DNA of 11,039 bases. It comes from Amphritea sp. (lineage in GTDB: Bacteria > Pseudomonadota > Gammaproteobacteria > Pseudomonadales > Balneatricaceae). Numbering within the stretch: the first letter of the stretch is position 1; the number at the start of each line of letters is the position of its first letter. Position numbers and translations under genes: made by a program. A model generated the notes under the pieces. It was given only the letters and a program-made list of their open reading frames with translations, made no database searches and had not been told where the DNA came from. The stretch lies in assembly GCA_018067325.1 (NCBI GenBank), contig JAGPUU010000260.1, positions 1 to 11,039 of the forward strand. Reading direction: 5' to 3'. This document shows, in pieces, positions 5,545-11,039 of this stretch.

Positions 5545-7035
5545 ATGACAATTATCGGCCATCTGATTAACGGCGAGATGCGTGATGACGCAGCCCGTAC
5601 CCAGGACGTATTCAACCCATCCACTGGTGAAGTAAGTAAGCAGGTTGCGCTGGCAAGTGTTGAGACTGTTGAAGAAGCGATTGCTGCTGCACAGGCTGCT
5701 TTCCCTGCATGGCGTAATACACCACCGGCAAAGCGTGCTCAGGTGATGTTCCGTTTTAAATCGCTACTGGAACAGAATGCTGACAAGATCTGCGCCATGA
5801 TTGGTGAAGAGCATGGCAAGATTTCTCACGATGCAATGGGTGAGCTTCAGCGGGGTATTGAAAACGTTGAGTACGCTTGCGGTGCACCTGAGCTGCTGAA
5901 AGGCGAGCATAGTCGTAATGTTGGACCAGGTATCGATTCCTGGAGTGAATTCCAGCCACTGGGCGTCGTTGCGGGTATTACACCGTTCAACTTCCCAGCG
6001 ATGGTTCCGCTGTGGATGTACCCTATGGCGATCGTTTGCGGTAACACTTTTATACTGAAGCCTTCTGAGCGTGATCCAACCGCTACTACCTTTATTGCAC
6101 AGTTGTTGCAGGAAGCGGGTCTGCCAAAGGGTGTCATTAACGTCGTAAACGGCGATAAAGAAGCAGTTGATGTTCTACTGACCGATGAGCGAATTAAAGC
6201 GGTAAGTTTTGTCGGCTCTACGCCGATTGCTGAATATATTTACAGCACTGCTAATGCCAACGGTAAGCGTTGTCAGGCACTGGGTGGCGCTAAAAACCAC
6301 GCGATCGTAATGCCGGATGCGGATATGGATAACGCTGTTAACCAGTTACTGGGTGCTGCATTTGGCTCTTCTGGCGAGCGTTGTATGGCGCTGTCTGTTG
6401 CGGTTGCGGTAGGCGATGACGCTGCAGACGCGCTAGTTGCGAAAATGCGTGCCGGTATGGAACCTCTGAAAGTTGGTGCTTTCAGCAATAGTGATAACGA
6501 TTTCGGTCCGGTAATCACTCGTGCACACCAGCAGAAAGTAAATGGCTTCATCGACAGTGCAGAAGCTGACGGTGCGAAGATTGTTGTTGATGGTCGTAAC
6601 CCAGACGTTGCGGGTTATGAAAACGGCTTCTTCGTTGGTGCTACCCTGATTGACGGCGTTACTGCTGAGATGCAGAGCTACCAGGAAGAGATCTTCGGCC
6701 CGGTATTGCAGATTGTACGTGTTGATACGATGGAAGAAGCGATGCAGCTAATCAACGATCACGAATATGGTAACGGTACTTGTATCTTTACCCGTGACGG
6801 TGAAGCAGCACGTTACTTCTCTGACAATATCCAGGTGGGCATGGTTGGTATTAACGTACCACTGCCAGTACCCGTGTCTTACCACAGCTTCGGTGGCTGG
6901 AAGCGTTCTTTGTTTGGTGATCTGCACGCTTACGGTCCTGACTCAGTACGTTTTTACACTAAGCGTAAGACGATTACTCAGCGCTGGCCTTCCAGCAGTA
7001 TGCGTGAAGGTGTTTCTTTCGCATTCCCTAGTTAA
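5545..7035 (+). CDS. bauC: CoA-acylating (methyl)malonate-semialdehyde dehydrogenase
   Basis: This 496-residue aldehyde dehydrogenase belongs to the MmsA family, which makes acyl-CoA, CO2 and NADH from malonate or methylmalonate semialdehyde. Visible features are: the N-terminal F23-N-P-S-T-G start of the fold; P147-F-N-F-P and K172-P-S-E in the NAD site; F222-V-G-S-T of the Rossmann domain; the catalytic cysteine C280 in S-S-G-E-R-C; and E382-I-F-G-P-V. The motif L-G-G-A-K-N-H at 246-252, with Asn in place of the general-base Glu of hydrolytic ALDHs, is the family signature and explains CoA-dependent deacylation. Coming 146 bases after the aminotransferase on the same strand, its likely substrate is malonate semialdehyde from beta-alanine, as for BauC of Pseudomonas aeruginosa. 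Valine or propionate (mmsA) and myo-inositol (iolA) pathways use near-identical enzymes, but no genes for those are here. The ribosome site is weak (AAGAG, about ten bases upstream). Confidence 0.92.
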   Translation: MTIIGHLINGEMRDDAARTQDVFNPSTGEVSKQVALASVETVEEAIAAAQAAFPAWRNTPPAKRAQVMFRFKSLLEQNADKICAMIGEEHGKISHDAMGELQRGIENVEYACGAPELLKGEHSRNVGPGIDSWSEFQPLGVVAGITPFNFPAMVPLWMYPMAIVCGNTFILKPSERDPTATTFIAQLLQEAGLPKGVINVVNGDKEAVDVLLTDERIKAVSFVGSTPIAEYIYSTANANGKRCQALGGAKNHAIVMPDADMDNAVNQLLGAAFGSSGERCMALSVAVAVGDDAADALVAKMRAGMEPLKVGAFSNSDNDFGPVITRAHQQKVNGFIDSAEADGAKIVVDGRNPDVAGYENGFFVGATLIDGVTAEMQSYQEEIFGPVLQIVRVDTMEEAMQLINDHEYGNGTCIFTRDGEAARYFSDNIQVGMVGINVPLPVPVSYHSFGGWKRSLFGDLHAYGPDSVRFYTKRKTITQRWPSSSMREGVSFAFPS

Positions 7036-7053
7036 TCACCAATGTAAGATTGG

Positions 7054-7127
7054 CTAGACCGTTGAATATGTTTGGTTTGCTAGAGTGTCGCAGTGCGACC
7101 TGCTAGTGGTCAGACAAAACGGTCTAG
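7054..7127 (+). other. Long inverted-repeat structure downstream of the dehydrogenase gene
   Basis: A perfect 10-bp inverted repeat, CTAGACCGTT (7054-7063) and AACGGTCTAG (7118-7127), encloses 54 bases. These contain an inner hairpin GTCGC-AGT-GCGAC (7087-7099) with an outer CTAG/CTAG pair (7080-7083 with 7103-7106). T-rich sequence (7131-7137) follows the right arm. It begins 18 bases after the stop codon. It could be a structured 3' UTR or small RNA, a weak terminator, or a miniature element with terminal repeats. Pairing is seen directly; the function is unknown. Confidence 0.5.
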
Positions 7128-7145
7128 GCTTCTTTTTGCTTTCCT

Positions 7146-7175
7146 CTTGTTTTAAGCGATAAGGAAACAAGTTTT
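7146..7175 (+). other. Second stem-loop of the 3' region
   Basis: CTTGTTT (7146-7152) pairs with AAACAAG (7165-7171) across a 12-base loop and is followed by TTTT. It is A/T-rich and much weaker than the terminator 30 bases further on. It forms part of the same structured tail. Confidence 0.4.
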
Positions 7176-7204
7176 ACTCCTGAGTTTCTTTTATTCCGCC
7201 ATTT

Positions 7205-7240
7205 GCCGGTACCTGTACATACAGGTGCCGGCTTTTTTTT
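7205..7240 (+). terminator. Strong rho-independent terminator of the beta-alanine genes
   Basis: GCCGGTACCTGT (7205-7216) pairs with ACAGGTGCCGGC (7221-7232), a 12-bp G/C-rich stem with one G-U pair and the 4-base loop ACAT, followed directly by eight T (7233-7240). It works in the + direction only: on the other strand the stem is followed by AAATGGC. It lies 170 bases past the dehydrogenase stop codon, leaving an unusually long transcribed tail. Confidence 0.93.
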
Positions 7241-7273
7241 GTCTGGTTGTAAATCTGTATTAGTTTAGGCGTA

Positions 7274-8062
7274 TCAGTTCGCCGCGATAAAGTCATAGAT
7301 CTTATCCACGACTGTATCTTCGATTCCCAGGAAACCGTGATAAGAGAGGCCCTTACAGGAATCGCCAGTTTCCCTGCCGCCTTGAAAGATAATAACGTCA
7401 GCGCTACTGGCGTTGACTAATTTATCTTTGATCAGCTCAGCACCTTCTGGTGGTGTATTCGCACAGCTGTCATTCTCATGGGTGGCAATAAGAGTCGGTT
7501 GAGTAATCTTTGCTAGATCCATCATGACTACGGATTTACCACCTTTATTACGCTTACTCATGCTGGATGTCAGCACCAGACCTGAAACCTGCTGAGCGCT
7601 ATTAATCGTAATATGGGTTGCTGATTCTGTACCGCGGCTAGTGCCTACCAACCAGACCGGAATATCTGCCTGCTGCTTCAGATAGGCGATAACTGCGTCA
7701 ATATCGGTGACATGCTCCTCGCTGCTACGAAAGCCTTTGAACATGCCTTTCATCTTTTGCTTATCAGAAGGCGCATCAACCACCGCAACCATCAGCCCTT
7801 TATCAGCGAACAGATCCCTGGATCGGACCAGGAAGTTAGTTGTGCCAGCGCCCAGAGAGGGAGTGCCAAACAGTGATGCAAGTTTAAGAGTACCTGCGCC
7901 GCCGCTAAACAGAATAACACTGGCAGTGGGGTTGTCTGGTTTTATCAGGATGAACTTTTGGGTTACGTCGCCACGGGTTTTCAGGCTGATAAGTTCTGCA
8001 GCGGATACAGAGTAGGAGGTTAAAGAGAGGAACAGGATTAAAAAGTTGCTTAACAGTCGCAT
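7274..8062 (-). CDS. Exported alpha/beta hydrolase
   Basis: From the ATG at 8062 this is a 262-residue protein with a clear signal peptide: M1-R-L-L, a hydrophobic core, and a cleavage site after S-V-S-A near residue 21. The mature domain is an alpha/beta hydrolase. It has an F-S-G-G-A-G oxyanion-type loop after the early strand, the nucleophile elbow G-T-S142-R-G, a candidate acid D198 in H-E-N-D-S-C, and H242 in S-Y-H-G. C200 and C236 sit next to these residues and could form a disulfide in the periplasm. I chose 8062 because TGGA lies six bases ahead of it. The frame also opens at ATG 8068 and TTG 8095, which lack a good site and would bury the signal peptide's charged N-terminus. Ester, peptide or acyl substrates are all possible and none is indicated by the neighbours. 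Confidence 0.85.
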   Translation of the reverse strand: MRLLSNFLILFLSLTSYSVSAAELISLKTRGDVTQKFILIKPDNPTASVILFSGGAGTLKLASLFGTPSLGAGTTNFLVRSRDLFADKGLMVAVVDAPSDKQKMKGMFKGFRSSEEHVTDIDAVIAYLKQQADIPVWLVGTSRGTESATHITINSAQQVSGLVLTSSMSKRNKGGKSVVMMDLAKITQPTLIATHENDSCANTPPEGAELIKDKLVNASSADVIIFQGGRETGDSCKGLSYHGFLGIEDTVVDKIYDFIAAN

Positions 8063-8244
8063 AGTCATTCCATGTATTAAAGCACCTGCGAACAAGTCTG
8101 CAGGTTACTTAGATGCTGTTATTAAAGTGATTCAGATAAATACAACAAACCTGAAACAGTATTATCATCGGCCAGGGCTGTATGAAAAACAATCAGACTA
8201 AGGCCGATATATGGCTAGCCTGAAAGGAGCTTTAACTATTCTTT

Positions 8245-8253
8245 TGCTATGAT
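8245..8253 (+). promoter_or_regulatory. Candidate extended -10 promoter of the DNA ligase gene
   Basis: TG-C-TATGAT is an extended -10 element (TGn plus five of six TATAAT bases), 58 bases before the ligase start codon. No good -35 lies upstream, which extended -10 promoters tolerate. The gap before it also holds the inverted repeat ATCGGCC/GGCCGAT (8167-8173 and 8202-8208) and the palindrome GGCTAGCC (8213-8220), both of unknown meaning. Confidence 0.35.
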
Positions 8254-8311
8254 AACCCTGTTTATGTGAGTTCAGGGATAGTGTTACAGCTAACCGCCAA
8301 GGAGGGTGGAA

Positions 8312-9160
8312 ATGGTAATTCGTAATTGGCTGATTTTGTTAATCAGCTATCTAATCACTTCATTGAGTTATGCAGATAAACCGGCGTTACAGTTGGCGAC
8401 AGTTTACTCGCCAGGGCTTGATGTCTCCCGTTATTGGGTTAGTGAGAAACTTGATGGGGTACGCGGTTACTGGGATGGCCAGCAGTTGTTAACCCGCCAG
8501 GGTTATCGCATTGATGCGCCGGACTGGTTTATTGCACCGCTCCCCGAACAATCACTGGATGGCGAGTTATGGATAGGACGGGGGCAGTTTGATAGAGTCT
8601 CTGCGCTTATCCGAAGCCGCGGTGCTAGAGACAATAAAGGTCGTGATAGGGGCTGGCGACAGGTGAAATTTATGCTATTTGATCTGCCACAGTTCCCTGG
8701 TGCTTTTAGTCAGCGACTGAGGCGATTAAGAAGCATTGTTAATGAGGTTGATCGGGACTGGATTCAGATGGTGCATCAACGGCAGTTGGCCAGTGATACA
8801 GCGTTAATGGATTGGTTAGAGCAGGTAGTTGCTGGTGGCGGTGAAGGGTTGATGTTGCATCATGAAGATGCGATTTATAAGCAGGGGCGTAGTGCAGATC
8901 TGCTGAAGTTGAAACAGTGGCAAGATGCAGAAGCGATGGTTATAGGATATCAGCCGGGCAGAGGTAAATATGCCGGTATGCTGGGTTCATTAGTGGTGGA
9001 AACGGCTGATGGAATACGCTTCAAATTAGGCAGTGGATTCAGCGATGCTCAGCGCAAGAATCCGCCTGCAATCGGCAGTCAGGTTACCTATAAATATACC
9101 GGCGTCAGTGCCAGAGGTGTGCCCCGGTTTGCCAGTTTCATGCGAGTTCGCAGGCAATGA
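8312..9160 (+). CDS. ligE: Lig E-type ATP-dependent DNA ligase with signal peptide
   Basis: The product is a 282-residue minimal ATP-dependent DNA ligase with only nucleotidyltransferase and OB-fold domains. After a signal peptide (residues 1-21, ending S-Y-A) come motif I E-K46-L-D-G, whose lysine is adenylated; the motif Ia R-Q-G; motif III D83-G-E-L-W; a motif IIIa-like F-M-L-F-D-L; motif IV E178-G-L-M-L; and motif V L-L-K199-L-K201. The OB-fold starts near the G-K-Y-A-G-M-L-G segment. There is no cysteine in the whole protein, fitting an exported enzyme. Lig E enzymes of proteobacteria carry leader peptides and are thought to act on extracellular or incoming DNA in the periplasm, separate from the essential NAD-dependent LigA. 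AAGGAGG at 8299-8305, six bases before ATG 8312, sets the start; the in-frame GTG at 8306 overlaps that site and is unlikely. The downstream small gene may share its transcript. Confidence 0.92.
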   Translation: MVIRNWLILLISYLITSLSYADKPALQLATVYSPGLDVSRYWVSEKLDGVRGYWDGQQLLTRQGYRIDAPDWFIAPLPEQSLDGELWIGRGQFDRVSALIRSRGARDNKGRDRGWRQVKFMLFDLPQFPGAFSQRLRRLRSIVNEVDRDWIQMVHQRQLASDTALMDWLEQVVAGGGEGLMLHHEDAIYKQGRSADLLKLKQWQDAEAMVIGYQPGRGKYAGMLGSLVVETADGIRFKLGSGFSDAQRKNPPAIGSQVTYKYTGVSARGVPRFASFMRVRRQ

Positions 9161-9203
9161 GCACAGCGCTTTAAAATTTTTATAGCCGAGATGTATATGA
9201 CGT

Positions 9204-9533
9204 ATGAATAGAGTTGAATCATTAAACCAGATTATCAGTTTTGGTGAACGCAGGGAGCAAGCTTATTCTTGTTTAGTGGGTGGTTCTCTTGAAAGTGTTT
9301 GCGAGCAAGTTGTTGTGACTAAACAACAGCTTGCTGAAGTGTTAAACAAGTATATCGTTGGCGATATCTGCACCGATGACCTTGAAGAGTGGGCGATGTT
9401 TGTTGAGTGCCGTGATGATATCGATCACGCCACAATTGAAGATTATATCTATGCTTTGTCTAACCCATCTGTGATGGGAGAAATTGATAAAGATAAGATA
9501 GTTCAGATGGCGCAGCTGCTGACGGATGTATAA
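9204..9533 (+). CDS. Small acidic protein of unknown function
   Basis: I do not recognise this 109-residue protein. It is acidic, predicted mainly helical, and has no signal peptide, membrane segment or metal-binding cluster (C23, C33, C56 and C69 are dispersed). Its acidic centre (about 54-80, with the repeated D-D pairs D58-D59 and D71-D72) and the motif I-Y-A-L-S-N-P at about 82-88 are the most distinctive features. It starts 43 bases after the ligase stop with only a weak ribosome site; GAG at 9188-9190 is rather far, and in-frame stops exclude the nearby ATGs at 9191 and 9197. It ends before a strong terminator, so it is probably the last gene of the ligase transcript. Its size and charge would suit a small binding or inhibitor protein, but that is speculation. 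Confidence 0.72.
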   Translation: MNRVESLNQIISFGERREQAYSCLVGGSLESVCEQVVVTKQQLAEVLNKYIVGDICTDDLEEWAMFVECRDDIDHATIEDYIYALSNPSVMGEIDKDKIVQMAQLLTDV

Positions 9534-9607
9534 CAATTATCAAGCCAACTTAATTGACTAAACAGCGGTTGCTCTGTCTGATTAGAACCAGGTGAATCAT
9601 GTAAATA

Positions 9608-9635
9608 AAAACCGGGCATGGAGCCCGGTTTTTTT
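9608..9635. terminator. Bidirectional rho-independent terminator
   Basis: AAAACCGGGC (9608-9617) pairs with GCCCGGTTTT (9623-9632) around the loop ATGGA. On the + strand seven T (9629-9635) end the stem; on the - strand the stem continues into TTTTTATTT. It therefore serves both the small acidic protein gene (+) and the dctM gene (-), which stops 18 bases away. Confidence 0.93.
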
Positions 9636-9653
9636 ATAGCTATCGACGATTGA

Positions 9654-10955
9654 TTAGTAACCCAGTAATAACTTAGGCAGGAAGAGCGACAGTTCCGGCA
9701 CAAAGGTCACCAGGAATACCATCGGCAGGTGACCCAAACAGAGGAATTTCAAGGTCGGTTTGATATATTTATCTAACGATAACTTTCCGACCCCGCCGGC
9801 CATATAGAGCATTGGCGCACAGGGGGGCGAAACATTACCGAGTCCCAGATTCACACCCACAACGGCTGCGAAGTGGATCGGATCTATACCCAGTTGATTA
9901 ATGATCGGCAGGAAGATAATAGCCGCAAGTACGCTGCCAGAAATATCATCCACTATCATGCCTATAAGTAGCAGCAGGATATTGATCAGGAATAACAGTA
10001 TGTACTTATTATCCGATACCTGGAGTAAAGCTTCTGCCAGATCGCGGGGAACCTGCTCCAGAATCATGGCGCGGCTCATAATAAACAGGAAGAACAATAC
10101 CGCCATAATTGAGCCGGTCATTGTCACCGCGCGTACGGTTACTGCCCCCAAGTTGCTTAGAGACATCCCTTTGTAGATAAACAGACCCACCGGGATAGCA
10201 TAGATAACTGCAATAGCAGCTGCTTCCGTTGGTGTTGCGATGCCGCTATAAATAGCACCGAGAATGATCAGCGGCATGAGTAGCGCAAAGATTGCGTTGT
10301 AGCCGGTTTTTGCGACTTCTTTGGCTGCTGCTTTAAAGGGTAGCGGTGGGTCGACTTTAATATCGGGATTATCACGCAGGAACCAGATGTTCAGTGCGCA
10401 GTAAATGACGGTCAGCATGATGCCCGGAATAATGGTGGACAGAAATGCTGCGCCTACCGATAAGCCACCGGTGATTGAAAACACGATCATCGGAATGCTG
10501 GGGGGAATCAGCAATGCCAGTACCGAAGAGCAGGCTACCAGCGCGGTGGCATGCCCCGGTGGATAGCCTTCGCGAATCATCCTTGGAATCATGATCTGAC
10601 CAACGGCTGCGATCGCAGCGGACGAGCTGCCGGATATCGCGCCAAATAGCGCACAGGTAAGCACCGTCACAGCGCCTAAGCCGCCTTTAATTCGTCCTAC
10701 CAGTGAGTTTACAAAGTTAAGCAGTCGTTCTGATATTCCACCTTCAGCCATTAAAAGACCGGCAAATATAAACAGTGGCAGAGCCAATAGGGCAAAGCTA
10801 CTAGCGGTTTTAAACCCGTGTGGAATCAGGAACGAAATATCGTTACCGGTGGTGTAGGTAAAGAGAATTGCGCCGATACCGAAGGCAAAGGCTACCGGGA
10901 TCTCGATCAGGATCAGGATAACGACAATCAGCATTGAAATTAGAAACAGAGTCAT
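9654..10955 (-). CDS. dctM: TRAP transporter large membrane subunit (DctM)
   Basis: This 433-residue inner-membrane protein is hydrophobic along its whole length, with about 12 predicted membrane segments, the normal size and layout of DctM, the ion-coupled permease subunit of TRAP transporters (IT superfamily). Family features are the cytoplasmic-loop motif E71-G-G-I-S-E-R-L with V86-G-R-I-K-G-G, the G105-A-I-S-G-S-S-S-A substrate/ion region, I150-P-P-S-I-P-M, and a C-terminal G-N-V-S-P-P-C-A-P (about residues 373-382), the second half of the pseudo-repeat. The start ATG follows AGGAGG with eight bases between. It lies three bases after the end of dctQ, so the two are translationally coupled. 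A DctP binding protein is expected beyond the window. TRAP systems import C4-dicarboxylates, sialic acid, ectoine, taurine and other organic acids; the substrate cannot be told without the binding protein. Confidence 0.95.
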   Translation of the reverse strand: MTLFLISMLIVVILILIEIPVAFAFGIGAILFTYTTGNDISFLIPHGFKTASSFALLALPLFIFAGLLMAEGGISERLLNFVNSLVGRIKGGLGAVTVLTCALFGAISGSSSAAIAAVGQIMIPRMIREGYPPGHATALVACSSVLALLIPPSIPMIVFSITGGLSVGAAFLSTIIPGIMLTVIYCALNIWFLRDNPDIKVDPPLPFKAAAKEVAKTGYNAIFALLMPLIILGAIYSGIATPTEAAAIAVIYAIPVGLFIYKGMSLSNLGAVTVRAVTMTGSIMAVLFFLFIMSRAMILEQVPRDLAEALLQVSDNKYILLFLINILLLLIGMIVDDISGSVLAAIIFLPIINQLGIDPIHFAAVVGVNLGLGNVSPPCAPMLYMAGGVGKLSLDKYIKPTLKFLCLGHLPMVFLVTFVPELSLFLPKLLLGY

Positions 10956-10958
10956 CGT

Positions 10959-11039
10959 TTAATCCTCCTGTTTATTCGGTTGGCGGGGCATTTTGCATAA
11001 TGCGCGGAATTCAGTAATGGTTTCGAGCAGGAAGTAGCC
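10959..11039 (-). CDS. dctQ: TRAP transporter small membrane subunit (DctQ), C-terminal fragment
   Basis: The last 26 codons of an open frame run off the window edge and end at the TAA at 10959-10961. They read as the close of a hydrophobic helix (G-Y-F-L-L-E-T-I) followed by a polar, charged tail ending K-Q-E-D. DctQ subunits have four membrane helices and a short cytoplasmic tail, and dctQ normally lies directly before dctM. The 3-base spacing and the dctM ribosome site lying over its final codons support the call. The identity rests on position more than on the fragment itself. Confidence 0.75.
   Translation of the reverse strand, partial: GYFLLETITEFRALCKMPRQPNKQED

Noticed and set aside
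5847..6551. Two antisense open frames inside the dehydrogenase gene
   Set aside because: Both are mirror frames of a conserved enzyme with low-complexity Ser/Pro/Ala composition and no start signals.
8063..8095. Longer hydrolase form from a TTG at 8095 or an ATG at 8068
   Set aside because: No ribosome site at the TTG, GGA only three bases from the 8068 ATG, and the extension would precede an otherwise typical signal peptide.
9901..10176. Plus-strand open frame inside dctM
   Set aside because: Complement of hydrophobic membrane codons; Ile/Arg/Ser-rich with no coding support.
1..11039. Defence system, CRISPR array, integron or prophage
   Set aside because: No spaced repeats, integrase, transposase, toxin-antitoxin pair or phage gene was found. 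The NYN protein alone, next to unrelated genes, is not enough to claim a defence locus.

Overview
The window reads as ordinary chromosomal DNA from a marine-type gammaproteobacterium, most likely an Oceanospirillales-like lineage (Amphritea, Neptunomonas, Marinobacterium or similar). This placement is an inference. It rests on the moderate GC, the gene families present, a GTAGGAGC-type REP element, a secreted Lig E-type DNA ligase and a TRAP transporter. There is no phage, insertion sequence, CRISPR array, tRNA or rRNA.

Bases 1-2613 hold a run of small, functionally unlinked genes: a glutathione S-transferase, a cysteine-rich CWC-family mini-protein, a basic two-helix membrane protein and a GNAT acetyltransferase on the + strand. 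A NYN-domain (LabA-like) predicted RNase converges on them from the - strand. Two short repeat tracts break up this part: a GGGGTCA-type cluster after the transferase, and a REP-like hairpin at 2678-2704 in a 325-base gap without genes.

Bases 2939-7240 are the metabolic core, a beta-alanine catabolic locus. A LysR-type regulator (bauR-like) is divergent from an omega-amino acid:pyruvate aminotransferase (bauA-like), which is followed by a CoA-acylating (methyl)malonate-semialdehyde dehydrogenase (bauC/mmsA-like). Together they would convert beta-alanine and pyruvate to malonate semialdehyde and L-alanine, then malonate semialdehyde to acetyl-CoA and CO2. The arrangement resembles the bauRABCD locus of Pseudomonas aeruginosa without bauB and bauD. 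The dehydrogenase is followed by about 200 bases of strongly structured sequence ending in a textbook rho-independent terminator.

Bases 7274-9533 encode two predicted exported enzymes, an alpha/beta hydrolase on the - strand and a cysteine-free Lig E-type ATP-dependent DNA ligase on the + strand, plus a small acidic protein of unknown function. A bidirectional terminator at 9608-9635 separates these from a C4-dicarboxylate-type TRAP transporter operon on the - strand (dctM complete, dctQ only as its last 26 codons at the window edge).

I did not find a clearly new multi-gene system. The points most worth a second look are the structured 3' region after the dehydrogenase, the compact bau locus with an operator-like dyad in its internal spacer, the secreted ligase with its small orphan neighbour, and the GGGGTCA repeat remnant.
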